Notes under the pieces: model-generated
What the model saw: the letters and a program-made list of their open reading frames with translations, nothing else
What the model was told of the DNA's origin: nothing
The model's database searches: none
Position numbers and translations under genes: made by a program
Source of the DNA: Macrolepiota albuminosa
Lineage: Eukaryota > Basidiomycota > Agaricomycetes > Agaricales > Agaricaceae
Reading direction: 5' to 3'
Assembly: GCA_027475525.1 (NCBI GenBank)
Contig: JAMWFC010000025.1
Span: 600,901 to 664,900, forward strand
DNA: 64,000 nt
Shown: positions 1 through 12,749 of the stretch, piece by piece
Numbering within the stretch: position 1 is the stretch's first letter
How the letters are laid out: every line of letters starts with the position of its first letter

Positions 1-3000
1 TCCACAGTGGCACACAAAAAACGTCAGAGGCTCTCCGGTAACTGTGTACTGGATTGTACGACATAGACATGAACCAGAGTACGTCTTGGCAGTGTCTAGA
101 GACATGTTTGCGCGTCGTTTGCTGCTGAGTCGATGCTTATCTAGGTTTTTGTTATATAAGACCAGGCATTACGGTAGGCCCATTGGGTCAACGAATTCCC
201 GGGTCAGGGAAGGAAGTAGACTTCCAAATAAGGATTGGTACGAGACCCCAATATTAGCGGCGTCTCAGAGTGTCGCGCCAAAGGAGACTGAGAGCATCCT
301 GCAAGCTGAATACACCCACACGAAGGATTTCAACAAAGGCTGTCCTTAATCAGAGTGGCATTTTAGCTTCGGACCCACCTTCATTCGGAGACCGAGGACA
401 ATTCTAACGGATGGGATACAATTCGGTACCGTTATATCAAAGGAAAAAAAAGTAATATTGGGCGATGCTAGCCGCAATTTGTCGCGTTTCTGCTTCATAT
501 TCGCCTTTCATTAGTGAGCATGGAGATGTTTTTAGTTCGTGTTCTTTTCACGATTAATCATTCCCTAAGGCGCTTTAATACCAGGGTTGTATTCCAATTC
601 AGGTGCAATATGGCTACGACTTTTGTGGGACGTTCAAGAGACGACCCACATCCGATTCGTTAGACGTGGACTAGCTTTGGTGTAGCACCTAATAGCCAAC
701 CGCCATCTCCGCCGACCTTTCCCCTCTCGCAGAACCATCATCCATTCCACCCGTCAGCCCTCGAGTCCACCTGTCCTCCCAGGGAAAAACCTTTCCAAAA
801 AGCATTTTCTCTTACCCAGAGGAGCACACTCGATGGGACCATGCATGGGCACACGGGAAGAAAATGGGAACTATTCCCTCCATTATCGTATATCGCTCCA
901 TCCAACTCGAGCACACCGCGCTTCGAACTGCACGGGATCACGGCTGGTCTGTCAAACGTTTTTCAAATCCGTACTCTTCCCTCTCCGCCCTAAACCCAGC
1001 CAGGAAAAGAACACGCCTCTCTATGATGACGGGCTTAATGTACGCACGCCCGTGGGGCGGTCCCCTGTCAATGTAGGCCGTAATCACTCCTCGATATCGC
1101 ACAATGCATGCGTGGAAGCGGATTCTTTGCTCAAGTGACTTCTCATGGGCGCCCCCACTAAGCCTTTCCTATTGTGAACACCCTTTGGATTCTCTTATAG
1201 CTATCGGCTATCTGAGGCTGGTGCTTCGGTGCTTCTGAACTGGATGTCAGAGATGTCAGAGATCCACCACGCGTGGAATGGTTGTTGCCAACGTTGACCT
1301 GAGAGAAGGGTGAGTCACGATCGTGATCTAGTTGACGTGTCCTCTTTTCGTGTTCTTTGCGAATATATCGGCTGATACAAACGCGTCTTGTCATATCGAC
1401 TTGACATAAGTGTGTTCAATGATTTTCAACCCTGAAATATATATATATATATCATTCTATTTCACCCTTGACAATGTTGCTCGTAGGCCATATGAATAAG
1501 GAGGGATAAAACAAATATACAATATCGATGCATGACGGACCCAACAGGTTTTCCATCATTCCGAGGATGTCGTCACAAATCCTCCGCTACAGAGTCATCG
1601 GACCGGCGACGTCATTGTCATAAACGATGGTTGAACTATATCTACCCAGCGAGTTCGTAGACCAGTCGGGAGTTGGGACACCATCAATGACCGATTCACG
1701 CCCCAAAGCACAGCTATTTCCTAGTAGAGTTGCGGATCTGAACGCTTCTAAGCTGAAAGGCAGCCATTGTACGGCCATAAGTATTCCAGTATTCCGTGTA
1801 TGTGCAGAAAAAGCGAGAGTAGTAACGACAATCTGTTCGTTATCCAAGCAAGGGTTCAGATTACCGACAGAGCATACCATAGCATATCTTGACACAAACA
1901 AACGATCACAGTTTATAAGTTCGCTGAGGGACCCATGCGACTTGGGTTACGCATTTACGATGGATGGATGACATTACATAGTTGCTGGAAGACAGACGAT
2001 CTTGGTCCTTCGTTCCTGCGACACGCGTCGGAGGCTTTTCAAGCGGAGAACGTGGAATACGACGCGTTGCTGCTGCCGGATGGAGCTGGGAGGCCTGTGG
2101 AAATTTGGCGTTTACACGAGAACGGGATGGTGGTTCGTGGCCGGCGGGGCGGTGGCGGGGGATAAAGGCAGCCCAGCGTTTTTAAATTCTCAAAACAATA
2201 CCTTACGTCAGCCATTCGTTTGCCGCGCGCGCGCATCTGCCCAGGCAAAGAGAGGTTTATTTCTTTTTTTTTTGTCGTTCTTTTCGTCAACGCACTGGAG
2301 GTCGGTGAGTTTTCAGTGGTTTTGTTGGATGATGTGTTTGTTGTACGTGTGGGGCGCCTGCGCCTACTCACCAAAAGAGCTCATGCGAGCCTACCTACTT
2401 GTACGACACCGATACCGGCCGGGCCTCTCTACTTAGTTTCGCCTCGAAACACCGGTGCTGTGCCGGCCTTTCAGGTTGGGCTGGTTAACAGTTGGTTTTC
2501 GATCCAGCTGACGAGCTTTTCTGACTTTTTTTTTGCTCGTTCGTTCGTTGATGATGGATTGATTGGACTTAAGTATAACTAACCTGTGCTAGGTGAGAAA
2601 GCGCGTGTGCGGTTGTATTGTGCTAATTGCCTATATATTCGCGAATATATGCTATGCTGCCCATGGCCATGAGCAGGGTTGGAATGTAAATTATCTAATA
2701 GAACAGAATAGGTCGATGAAGACACTACCAACCATAAGCGGAAGCCCACTGGACAAGCCTGGTTCTCATAAAGCCGGGGTTTACTTTTTCTTTTTCTTTT
2801 ACTTTTTTCGAGAAGGAGGGGAGAAGGCGCTCGATGACGCCACGCGCACGCGCGGGCTGACACTAGTAGGTTTGTTTATTATCTTATTCCGTATCCCAGG
2901 AATTATGTTCACGATACGATACGATACGGTGGGGTAGTCGTGGTCGCGGTTGCGGTGTCGGATAAGACAGATAGGACAGGACAGATAGGATAGGATAGGA

Positions 3001-4845
3001 CAGGATAGACCCAGGTATACACATACCCAAAAACCTAGTATTATTTATAATTAGTATTACACTTTCCTTCCATTCACTGTCAGGTGGCGTCCCCGCGGGG
3101 ACTAGTCGACTTGTCAGTGGAAGGACGTAGGAGTCTCGTAGGAGTGGGTGGGTGGGTGGGTAGGTGGTGTGGTGTGGTGTACGGCTGTCGCTGTCGCTGT
3201 CGCTGTAGCTGTCCCGTTGGGTTGGGCCGCCACTGTCCTGTCATTGCCATTTGTCAACCCCTGGACCTGTCGGCGTGTGGTCCGCACATGGTTGGTGGTA
3301 CGTAACCCGTGGTCAGAACCGTGGCTGTAAGTGTAAACTGTAAACTGTAACTAACTGTGATTGTAAGTATAACCGTGAACCGCAACCCGTAGCCGTAGCC
3401 GTAGCCGTAGCCGTAACCCGCAATCGCAATCGCAATCACAGTCGTAGCCGCGCACTGGAGGCGTTGTATGATTTTCTCTTTTTTATTCGTCTTTTTCTTT
3501 GTTTGCGAGGCTACGTACGACAGGTACAGGACAGTGATGGAGTTTACGTTTACCATGCTTCGGTTCTAATTCACCGGTCGATGAAGCTCGAAGCTTGGAG
3601 CTTGGAGATTGGAGATTGAGGGTGTACATGTTACTTACACCCCCTCACCCCCTCACCCCACCCGGCGACCCACCCACCACCCTCCGGCGTTTCCCTTCGT
3701 TGCGTTGCGTTGAATGTTTGACATCGGGCGTCCGGCGCGCTGAGTTTGTCATGAAAGTATGTATGTATGGTATGTATGTATGTGAACTTTAAATAATAAT
3801 GATGATGGTGGTGGTGGTGGTGGTGGTGATGATAGCTTGATTCCGGCGGTTATGGTAGAGTAGAGTGAAGGACTGGAGAAAAGGTGGACGAGGTGAGGTG
3901 GAGTGTCGATGTCGATGTCGATGTGGAGTGGAGTGACGTGTAGTTGAAGCCTCAATGAGAAGGGGGAAGGGGTTATCGCTATCGCTATCTCATCTCTCAT
4001 CTCTCATATTGGAATCTGAACTCCTCCCGCGCATCGAGATTCCTTCCCGGATGTGGAGGGATGGGTTTTCTTTTATCGTCTGAATCATGTGTCGTGCTTT
4101 TTGAATGTTCGAATTCAAATCTGGGTAATCTCTAGGAAACTTTTTTATTATGAAGGAAGCAATTTCGGGGGTGGGTAATAACTAGAACTCTTTAGTACTT
4201 TAGTGGGATAGGGATAGGCCCTAGATAGCTGGCGCATGGCGCACAAAAAAGTCAAACATTGTTGAGTTTGCTATGTAATGGCTTGCTAAGTGTTGGTTTG
4301 TCTTTTGAAGTTGACGTTTAATTGGCATTGTGCCTTTTGTAGTTAGTTAGCTTTGTTGGCGTTGCCTTGCGTTGCCGCGTTCCGACCTCGAACCCTCCCG
4401 TACACCTAAGCCGAAGAAAAAGAAAGAAAGAAAAAAAAGAAAAAGGGTGACCGACCAACCAGGCTGGGCGTCAAGCACAGCCACTTTATGCGATATCGGA
4501 AAGGGGATATGTTACTATGTAAGTAATAATTTGTTTTCGAGGACCGTTTACTACGTAAGTAATAATTGTTTTCGAGGAAATTAGATCCACGTCGTAAAGG
4601 TAAATTGCAAGCGCGGCACCGTACGCGTCGTGGGTTGGGGGGGATCTTGGGACGCCGTAATGCGACAGGTGACGTGCAATGATCGTCGGCTCGAGATTGA
4701 TTGAGATGCATAACCCCGGGGATCGAGGAAAAGGAAAAAACAGCACAGCCACTGGAGGGAGAACGGAGAGTGGGTTTGGTGGTGGGGATAAGAGGACGGT
4801 GGAGTAGGTGGGCGCGCGGGGAATGGGAACTGCTTTGTTGAGAAG
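1..4845. other. Gene-poor stretch with no supported gene
   Basis: I see no coding region here that I can support. The open frames are short, lie on both strands and lack any motif I recognise. Positions 1 to about 2000 look compositionally unstructured. From about 2200 onward there are homopyrimidine runs and short tandem repeats, listed separately. The stretch may hold regulatory sequence for the gene starting near 5215, but I can point to no specific site. Confidence 0.5.
2915..4005. repeat. Belt of short tandem repeats
   Basis: A series of different microsatellites lies within about 1.1 kb. They include a GATAC-type run near 2916-2932, GATAGGA/GACAG units near 2955-3008, GTGGGTGG near 3145-3165, TGTCGC units near 3186-3208, AGCCGT then CGCAAT hexamers near 3390-3437, GTAT tetramers near 3757-3782, a GGT run near 3803-3830, GTCGAT hexamers near 3906-3922, and CGCTAT/CATCT units near 3977-4008. 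Many are hexamers of the same general form. No coding function is inferred. Confidence 0.8.
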
Positions 4846-5214
4846 ATGAATGGACAGGCGGAGAAGGAGTTGTCGAGGAGGGTCGGGATCAGATTCAGAT
4901 TTGGGATTAATGAAAGAAGCGATAGTCGGGACTCGGAGAGCGGTTGCTTCGTGACCAAGTATAAGGACGTGGCGTTGGTGAGGATGGTGGCAAGACCCAA
5001 GTTTTCACTCGCCGGACTTTTGTCGTGGTCGCCGCCGCCGTCGTCGCACAGAATGGGCACGCCGTTTTCCATCGTCGAGTTCGGGAACCTGGTGGCGTTG
5101 GCACTGGAGACGTCCGGCCCTGATCGATTCTCGGAATCATTCTTGCAGTTCGACCCTGAGCTGGGGTGCGGTCACATAAAGGCGCCGGGTGAGAAAGGAC
5201 AGACGAGCGACAAA

Positions 5215-6147
5215 ATGACGTCTGGATGGAGCGACTCGACGCCCAGCCGCCCGCGCCGCCTGTTTGAGAAACTCAAGCACAAGGCCTCTGCCCTCGTTCT
5301 GCGCACCACCTGCCCCTCGCCGCCCAAAGTCTCGCGTGCAATCTTTTCGCGCCCCGCGTCACTCGTCACAGCCCCGCCGCCCTCGCCCACACGCTCGTTC
5401 TCGTCCACGTCGTCTGCGTCCCCCGTAACTCCGACTACCGACGTCGACGTCTTTGCACGTCCGTCGACCTCGCCCTGCTCCCCCAACAACTCGCGCTGGT
5501 CCCTCTCCACGGACGAGTCCACGACGTCGTCGTACCCCAGCCACCCGTTTGCCTCTACACATGACGTCACCAGCCAAGACGCGGACCCATTCGCCAAAGG
5601 CCGCGTCCAGGTCATCCGCACGTCGGCAGACTACCCGTCCTACACCTACGCCTTTGCCAAACGCCGTTCCCAGCCCCGCATCAACGTCCAGCCCCCCACA
5701 GCCAAGCCCCCCGACTGGACACTCGCCCTCCCCGTCACTCCCCCGCGCTCCCTCTCTCGTTCTCCCTCGTTCCTCTCTCACTCTTCTGCCTCGGACTCCT
5801 CACTCTGTCCCTCCGCATGGACCCCGCCCTCCCCGCCCCGCTCCAGACGCAAGACCCGCGTACTCCTGCCCACAGCGTCCCCGCGCCCCACCACGTCCAC
5901 CCCTACGCTCAGGCAGAAGGAGCGCGAACGCGCCCGTGCCCTCGCCGTCCTCAATGGCGAGGTCCATCCGCGTGCTTTAGAGGCGTTTGCGAGGTCCGAC
6001 GATGCCCGCTCCACTGCTGACTCGGAGCAGGCGTATTATTCTGCCCGATCGAGCTTTGCGGGCGACGTGCGCAGTCAGCGCCCTGCACCGCCTAGGCTCG
6101 CCGCGAGACCGAGGGTTGATAGCCAAGTCAGACCCGTCGGGTGCTGA
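5215..6147 (+). CDS. Ser/Pro/Arg-rich hypothetical protein (310 aa)
   Basis: This is a single open frame with high GC and C-rich third codon positions, ending in TGA. I chose the ATG at 5215, which lies in the context CAAAATGA. The frame is open further upstream to an ATG at 4846, so a longer 433-residue form is possible. The protein is low in complexity. It starts with a basic, helix-prone N-terminus (residues about 14-30), followed by long Ser/Thr/Pro stretches, SP and RSxS motifs that could be phosphorylated, and a short basic Arg/Lys/Glu segment near residues 220-240. There is no signal peptide, membrane segment or catalytic motif. I do not recognise the family. It resembles disordered orphan proteins common in mushroom genomes, and function is unknown. 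Confidence 0.6.
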   Translation: MTSGWSDSTPSRPRRLFEKLKHKASALVLRTTCPSPPKVSRAIFSRPASLVTAPPPSPTRSFSSTSSASPVTPTTDVDVFARPSTSPCSPNNSRWSLSTDESTTSSYPSHPFASTHDVTSQDADPFAKGRVQVIRTSADYPSYTYAFAKRRSQPRINVQPPTAKPPDWTLALPVTPPRSLSRSPSFLSHSSASDSSLCPSAWTPPSPPRSRRKTRVLLPTASPRPTTSTPTLRQKERERARALAVLNGEVHPRALEAFARSDDARSTADSEQAYYSARSSFAGDVRSQRPAPPRLAARPRVDSQVRPVGC

Positions 6148-7555
6148 GCTTTCGCTTCTCTCCATTTTGTTTTCTTGGTGCGCTGTGGACGCGCTGTATA
6201 CAGATTTGTATACCTATTCTCTCGTTCATTCCGACTCTAATCCCCGTCCGCCCTCGCTTGTGCCCCCTCGTAATTCTCGAAAGAACAGCAAACAAACAAC
6301 TTAAAACTTTCCTTTGTACTCGTGTCTGCTCTCTACCTCTACCTCTCTTTCTTTCTTTGTTTTTTACAGATTGTGTGTATGTACTTCCCCCCCACCCGTT
6401 GTCATTCCTTAATAGTCTTGCCGAAAACCCCAGATTAACAGACTTGTTAGATACCGTATGTTTTCGTTCGTAGTAATACCCTTGACCCCCCCCCCCCTTC
6501 CCTTCCCGACCTTCGACTTGACTCTCTTGAAACCAACCCCCCTTAGCCACCGAACTCGAAGTTCTGTCCTCGCGCCCGTAGATGGTATAATTATATTATG
6601 TATATTGATTTTTTTTTTCTTGGTGTTTTACGTGAAGTGTCACCCTGACTCATTCTCGCTTCCGAGTGTACATGTATGTAAGGACGTAGGACATGTAAAC
6701 TTGAGATGATAAATTACTTTCAGGGCGCTGTAAGGGCTTACATAAAGCTTGAGGCCTTGAGAGCTTGCACGCTCGATCGGTGGCGTGATTTTGACTTGAC
6801 TTGACCGAATATGATTCCTGAAGAGTTCATCCAAAGGGTTTTATGCGCCCGAATACCACCCCACCCACCACCCTTAAGTGGGCCGTTTGGACAAGAAAAG
6901 AAAAGAAAAGAAAAGAAAAAAGGATGAGTCCGTGAATGATCCCGAGCACATACTTGTATATATATCTCTGAACGACGCCACGCCGTGCATCATTCACTGA
7001 CCGCCTTGTACTTGTACTCGAGCCACCTCAGTAGAATCACTAGAAACGACACGACACGACGACACTTATGAGCCGATAGAGCCGATAGAGCAGAGGAAGG
7101 AAAGGAAGATCTCACATACTGCGCAGCGATTCAAATTCAGGATCTTGATGCCCACTTTAAACATTATAGGCCAATATTAATCCGGGCATTTGTATGTATA
7201 CATTACGGATCGAAAACCAGACCGATTTGATTTGCGAAAAAGAACTAAACTCCCCGCTCCCCCTCCCTCCCCCGCTCCCCCCCACACACACACCACTTCT
7301 TTGAGATTAAGACAAAGACACCCTCTTCGAGGACCTCCGCGTTGACATGGTGTGCACGGATCGTACTGGGACGGCTATACAGACACGAGTCAAATTCGTT
7401 TCTGGAGTGTTTGTTACGTTAACGCTCACCTGGTATTTCGAAACGTACTTTGAGGCTCACGGCAGGAGCGATGTTGACGTTGACGTTGTTACCGCTACCG
7501 CTGCCTCCTACAGATCCTACAACAACGTTGTTCGTCAGCCCCCAGCCCCACTCTA
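6148..7555. other. Intergenic, no gene seen
   Basis: This region contains the 3' flank of the Ser/Pro-rich gene, pyrimidine-rich runs near 6330-6400 and 6480-6510, an AAAAG repeat near 6893-6921 and a C-rich run near 7255-7290. No open frame shows recognisable protein character. Confidence 0.6.
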
Positions 7556-8108
7556 GTCAAAGGACGACGTATTGTTCCTACCTCGACGTTTCACGGGGCT
7601 TCCAAGTTTAGCCGAAGAAGAAGAAGCCGTCGTCGTCGTCGTCGAATCGCGTCGTCGGGGTCGGGCTTTCCGAGGTCCCGTGCCTCGACGTCGCTGTTGC
7701 GCTTTGACCCCCGCTGCGAGAAGCACTAAACGCACCCGGTCCCAGAGCCCGCTTCAGTACAGTACAGTACAACAACCCTCTCGTGGAGGAGAGGAGCGAG
7801 GAGCGAGGAGACGTCGACGTACCGTCCAAAGCTTCGTTTTGGATCCCGAACGCTTTCTTCCGCCGTACTTTCCTCTCGAAGAGCTTGAGAGTCTTCGCCC
7901 GGACGAGCTGCGTCGCTTTTTTCATCTGGCTGATGTCCCGGGCGAGGTCGTCGTAGAGCGAGAGCGCGGTGTCGTATTTCGCGAGGAGAGAGGTGAGCGG
8001 GTTTGGGTTTGGGTTTGTAGAGGGCGGAGAGAGCAGGGAGAGGGACATCGTCTCGTCGAGGACGCGCTGTGATGCTCGGCGGTGCGTGCGGTAAAAAAAC
8101 TCACTCAC
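7556..8108 (-). CDS. Possible small coiled-coil protein, structure uncertain
   Basis: An open frame on the minus strand from 8108 begins with a segment that looks protein-like: residues about 36-75 carry heptad-spaced Leu/Ala/Ile with alternating charges, as in a coiled coil. Further down the frame becomes low in complexity. A splice from AAA|GTACGG (near 7870) to TTTAG (near 7737) would replace it with an Arg-rich tail, so the 3' structure is unsettled. The stop of the upstream neighbour BCP1 is only 112 bp away on the same strand. The complementary strand is also open over much of this interval but shows no protein character. I do not recognise a family. Kinetochore and BORC/BLOC subunits have similar size and helical content, but nothing specific supports them. 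Confidence 0.35.
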
Positions 8109-8220
8109 TTAGGTGGAGGATGACTTTCTTTATTTCTTTAGGGTTATAAGCGGTCTCGCCGAGCGGAGCGGCTGACATTGACGCCAGTTGATAATCATTT
8201 CTGTTTATGTATTTGGTTAT

Positions 8221-9343
8221 TTAGGTGGGAGGAGCGTACACTTCATTCATCTTGGCTATGACTTCGGGTAATCTCTCCGCTGGTACAAGCATTATCCGTC
8301 CTCTAGTGTCAAGACCAAACGAATCCTTCTCTCGGGGTTCGTTGTCGGTTTTGAAGCGGTAATCGACCGAGTGTAATGAAGCCTGCGATTTTTCAGTTTA
8401 GCTGTTTTTTTTTCTTTTTCGTCTGGTGTAAGAGAGAGAATACATACCGATTTGATGTATTCGTCCTCTGGATGGTACGGATAGATACCGTCGGGCGAGG
8501 TTTCCGGCACGGGTTGTGTGGTCGTTGCTCGTTTGGACTTTTTAGAGGTGGGGCCTTTGGTGGATGGTGCGCTGTTGAGAAAGAAGGATTCTTCGTCGGG
8601 CGTGAGATGGTAATTTCGGGATATAAATAGGTAGTGGCTGAATACGTATGGTTCGTTCTGCGATTCAAGTTTTTTTTTATATAAACCAAAGTGGAAAAGG
8701 ATTGTGAGAGGGGGGGGACGTACGTCGTCTATGGCCCATTGCATTTCCTTTGAGAGCATCGTGTACATCGGAGGAACGACTTGCACGGGCATGTTGATCA
8801 GGCGCTCGGATAGCACGAGTCCGACGTGGGATTGGTTCTGGGAAAAAAGAGCTTCGAGGGTGGTGTGGAACGCGGGGTCCGCAGACGACTTTTCGAGGGC
8901 GTAGTGTGCGATCGCTTTTATCGAAGGGTGTTCCTGTGTACTATGAAGATCTAACCGCTGTGTGCTTCAAGAGTTTGAAAAAAAAGACTCGTACATGGTG
9001 GACGTGCATATTGAGCACGGTCAGGAAAGCGTATGGGTCGCTTTCGATTCCATCGGTTTTGATCGTCGTGCCCACCGTCGGCTGGCTCAGTACGAGCTCC
9101 GTGAGGGCATGCAAGTCAAAGTTGTACGCTTCTGCATCTTTTTGCAAAAGTTGGGTGAGCAGTCTCTTCAGCGCTTGATAGTCGACTTTAGGATTCGGGT
9201 CGAAAAAATCGAAATCGACATCGATAAGGGACTACTGGGTGATCTCATTAATAGTTGGTGCTTCGAGGAGTCTGAGAAGGGCATACGACATCAGAGGAAG
9301 AGTCGTCAGAGTCGTCCCCGCCAGTTTGTTTGCGTTTCGACAT
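8221..9343 (-). CDS. BCP1: BCP1/BCCIP family protein (291 aa)
   Basis: Five exons on the minus strand (9287-9343, 8995-9231, 8724-8933, 8448-8657, 8221-8382) join without frame breaks to a 291-residue protein. In yeast, Bcp1 acts in nuclear export of Mss4 and as a chaperone for ribosomal protein L23; the mammalian homologue BCCIP binds BRCA2 and p21. The sequence shows the family signature: an acidic Asp/Ser-rich N-terminus, the FDFFDPNP motif after a short first exon, an SQPTVGTTIK segment, a SERLINMP block, SHYLFISR, and a C-terminal KTDNEPRE-SFGLDTRGR block. Length is normal for fungal Bcp1. All four introns are GT-AG, 55-66 nt. At the first acceptor TAG rather than the nearer CAG must be used, because CAG would bring TAG into frame. 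The gene is divergent from PUT1. Confidence 0.95.
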
Positions 9344-9765
9344 CCCCAGATGATAAGGCTTTTCCGAGATGGCTCCTTTCGTTTTTCCCGAACTGGTTTG
9401 ATTATATAACGACTTAGACCATGTGACTAGACCACGGCCAGGCTTTTGGGTCCTTGCCAAAGTGTGGAGATAAGCTCCGGAGCAGACCCCTCTAGCCAGC
9501 CCGAACGACGACATCCATGCGGTCGGCGACTCCTGAACTACTGCGCAATACTAAGAGGGAAAACAGCTAACTCTGGTCACCCAATTATCCGTGCCATCGA
9601 CGAAAATCCGCTGTTTCTCAAGAGTCTCGCTCCTCTTTCCCTTGGTCTTTTGAGTTTCGGAATGTTCGGAAAGCAAATCTGGTAACGACTTACTTGCAGA
9701 TCAAGATCCGTGAAAGAACTATTTATAAGTAATGGGCTTTATCTTACACGATACAGCTACTCCAA
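9344..9765. promoter_or_regulatory. Divergent BCP1/PUT1 intergenic region
   Basis: This 422-bp gap separates the start codons of BCP1 (leftward) and PUT1 (rightward), so both promoters and 5' untranslated regions must lie within it. I see no clear TATA box or known transcription factor site. Confidence 0.5.
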
Positions 9766-11774
9766 ATGCTTAGAGCCTCAAGGACGTCCTCTCGACCATT
9801 TCTTGTACGGGCATGCCGCCTGCCACTACGATCGTCCTTTCACACACCGCGTTGTCAACGCCGTAATGCAAGCTCAGGTACGGGCGTGCGGGGAGACACT
9901 ACGACGAAACGGCGGACTGTCGGCTTGTTCTCTGGTGGCGCTCTTCTAGCAGCTGCACTTATCTCATTGCCAGCTATACGAGCCGAAGCTGTAGTTGCCG
10001 ATCCGACTAAAGAAATGACGTTTGGCGAGCTTGTTAGGGCCTACGCGGTGTTCACCATGTGTTCGTTCCCGACGCTCGTCGACAACTCACCGAAACTGTT
10101 GCAACTTGCGACGTCGCCTGGAATCAGCTGGTTCGGCGAGAGATTCGTTCGATGGACGTTCTTTGACCAAGTAAGTACTTGGCGAGTGGACTTGCATGCA
10201 ACTCGTAATCTGGACCTTATCTTTCTTCTCTCGTAGTTTGTCGGCGGTGATACGGCAGAGAAGACGCTTCCTTTATTGTATAAACTCAGAGCTGTGAATA
10301 AAGGAGCTCTATTTGGGTATTCGGTCGAAGTAGACGAGAGTGAGGCTACAGGGTCGGCCTTGGCCAAGAAGGATCCATCTCCGCACAAACGAATCGTTGA
10401 AGAGGTGATCCATTGTGTCGATGTCGCAGCCGATTTTGAAGATGGCGTGTCGGGAAAGCATCATAGTGGTCGAAGGACATGGGTAGCGATAAAGATGGTC
10501 CGTTCACCCTCCCCTTTTCCCCCACTAATCATTATTCATCTCATTAGAGCGCCTTGTTACCCGATGCAAATATTCTCGTCAAATTCTCTTCGCACCTCCT
10601 GAACAACCGGCCTAATCGCTCAATCGTCTATCCTGGATGCCCTCATTCTTCCGACCTTGATGTACTAAATAAGCCTCCTACCGGCGCTTTGACAACGGAA
10701 GACATCACGGCACTTGGTGACTTCCACGCTGACCTGGTTAAAATCTGTGAACGTGCACAAGAACGTGGAGTGAAGATCATCGTTGATGCAGAGTATAGCT
10801 GGTATCAACCCGCAATCGACGCTTTGACTTTATCTCTCACACGACAATTCAATAAACTCCCTTCTCCTGAGGATAACGATACTTCTGCCGTACAGCCGCT
10901 TATCTATGGAACTTACCAAGCCTATCTACAACGGCACGTCTCTTCATTTCCGGTGTTTCCTCCATTAGTCCTGTGTCTATTCTAACCAAAGTTTAGGACG
11001 CCTAAGCTCCTCGCTCAATCCCTTGCAGACGCAAAAGCAGGAAACTATGCGTTGGGCGTCAAACTCGTCCGCGGGGCATACCACTCCTACGAAGTCGCAG
11101 CACACAAAGCCCGGCTCGAAGGAAAGCCATCGCTCCTACTTTCGTCAGAGTCTACTCCACCTGTATGGCTTACGAAAACGGAAACGGATAACTCTTACAA
11201 TGCGTGTGCGCGTATGCTTGTACATGAAATTCGAGAGGATGTGGATGTGCAGCGGGGAAAAAGGAAGGGCAAGGGGTCGCCGCGGCTCGGGGTGCTCTTT
11301 GGGACGCATAATTGGGCCAGCTGTGATGTCATTTTGGCAGAGTTGCTTAGGAGTGGATTGGCGGTCAAGGGCGGGACGAAAGGGGAGTTGATAGTGGTAC
11401 CGGACGATGTTACGGAGAGGATGGCAATTGGACAGCTGTATGGCATGTGTGATGATTTGACAAACTATCTGGTTGATTCAACGGCGTCTGCTACGCCGTT
11501 GATTATCAAGTATGTTTTATTTTTTTGTAATTGTTTACGTGCTTTTGTTGATTTATCTAGATATGTGCCCTACGGTGCTCTCTCCGAGGTACGCGTTCAC
11601 GCGATCCTCGCTCCATCTGATATCTCATAATATCCTCAGGTGATGCCATATTTAAGCCGTCGTGCGATCGAGAACAAATCAGTTCTAGGAGAGGGCGCGG
11701 CTGCGATAGAACGACGACGTGTAGCTCGTGAGATTAAGAAGAGGTTTTTTGGGTCGTGGTATTCTGGAAAGTAG
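9766..11774 (+). CDS. PUT1: Mitochondrial proline dehydrogenase (575 aa)
   Basis: Six exons (9766-10170, 10237-10497, 10548-10933, 10997-11509, 11561-11588, 11640-11774) give a 575-residue protein. It oxidises proline to pyrroline-5-carboxylate with FAD, the first step of proline catabolism in mitochondria. The N-terminus is rich in Arg and Ser, as in a mitochondrial targeting peptide, followed by a hydrophobic stretch near residues 52-68. Conserved PRODH barrel blocks are visible: an ALLPDA segment, VDAEYSW, YGTYQAYL, LVRGAYHSYE, FGTHNW and the C-terminal YLSRRAIEN segment whose paired arginines bind substrate. Intron 3 (10934-10996) begins with GC rather than GT; no GT donor keeps the frame, because the conserved Arg-Thr-Pro junction requires CG|G. 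Length is similar to other fungal Put1 proteins. The product is confident. Confidence 0.96.
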
Positions 11775-12749
11775 ATTTGTCTCCTGGTATTTGAAAAGGA
11801 CGACGAGCGATGTGGACTGGTAGATCCGAAATCCAAGTATCTGTACAGGCTTTTTAGCGTTTGAGGGTGAATTGGACAGCCATCGTGATACTCCAATCCA
11901 AGGCAATACAAACATACACGTGGCCATCAACGGCGTACAAATTGTTGATTCTGATTATCAACTGTGTGAATGGCATTTGTTTAATGCAAGCAAGCAAAAC
12001 GGGAAGGTTAGCCTTAACCTTTTCATGACTGCAAAATCTTTGCCTTCGAAGACGGCCTTCACGCAATGCCGGTCCACCCGCAAATTTACCAGTACCTGAA
12101 CTTCAGCCTCATGTTCAGTGGACATGAAGATTCTTTGATGTCTTTTGAAACACAGTCTCCTATGTACTATAACCGATGCACGGGGACTGGAACTTTTGCT
12201 TACCGTAAGTAAGTATACTTATTTTGTCGTAGTCGGGTATGAGCTGACTTTACTTCCTTCTCTGTAAGGTTTGTGAAGAAGCAAGCGACTTTGTGGGGTC
12301 ATATATGACTTTTTTTTGACTTCTGCCATCAATCATTGTATAATGGCCTTCTTCGGGACCGTGCATGACCAGACATCATTTTGACCGCTGGCCAGTCAAC
12401 TCGAACTCCACAGATACATTATTCCTCTGGGATTTGAGTTCAGCCACTGGAAGTATTCTGTTGCCCTCGCCTTGAAACAGCTTGAATAACAGGTGGCCGT
12501 GGAGTATGAGTGATACGCCTACAAGGACATCTTTCGGCCAACAATGTTATGTTGCCAACTGTCAATCAGTTTCAAGGAGGAGGTTACGTTGTGTCCGGAC
12601 GGTTATGAAGGGGACGTCTACCTCATCAGAACATCAGTAGTACGCAGCAAAAAAGGAACGGGGAGGAACGGAGAGGGAGGTATATATTCCAACTCAACCC
12701 CATACTTGCGTCCGTCAGTCATTTGTCTCATCACTTTCGCTGATCTACT
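11775..12749. other. Intergenic region with a possible gene remnant
   Basis: From about 11870 to 12220 the plus strand has short open segments that look partly protein-like, ending near a GTAAGTAAGTA donor-like site at 12208. They lie in different frames and I could not build a gene from them or recognise a family. The remaining sequence up to the laccase start includes its promoter. Confidence 0.4.
12681..12688 (+). promoter_or_regulatory. TATA-like box upstream of the laccase
   Basis: The sequence TATATATT lies 62-69 bp upstream of the laccase start codon, in a position consistent with a core promoter. It is inferred from position and sequence only. Confidence 0.5.

Noticed and set aside
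1587..1971. Overlapping open frames on both strands near 1.6-2.0 kb
   Set aside because: No protein-like pattern on either strand; both stay open by chance.
5172..5781. Minus-strand open frames within the Ser/Pro-rich gene
   Set aside because: They are shadows of the plus-strand codon bias.
7572..8072. Plus-strand open frame of 166 codons opposite the coiled-coil candidate
   Set aside because: Its Arg/Val/Glu-rich composition is what a C-rich complementary coding strand produces; the minus strand shows the heptad pattern.
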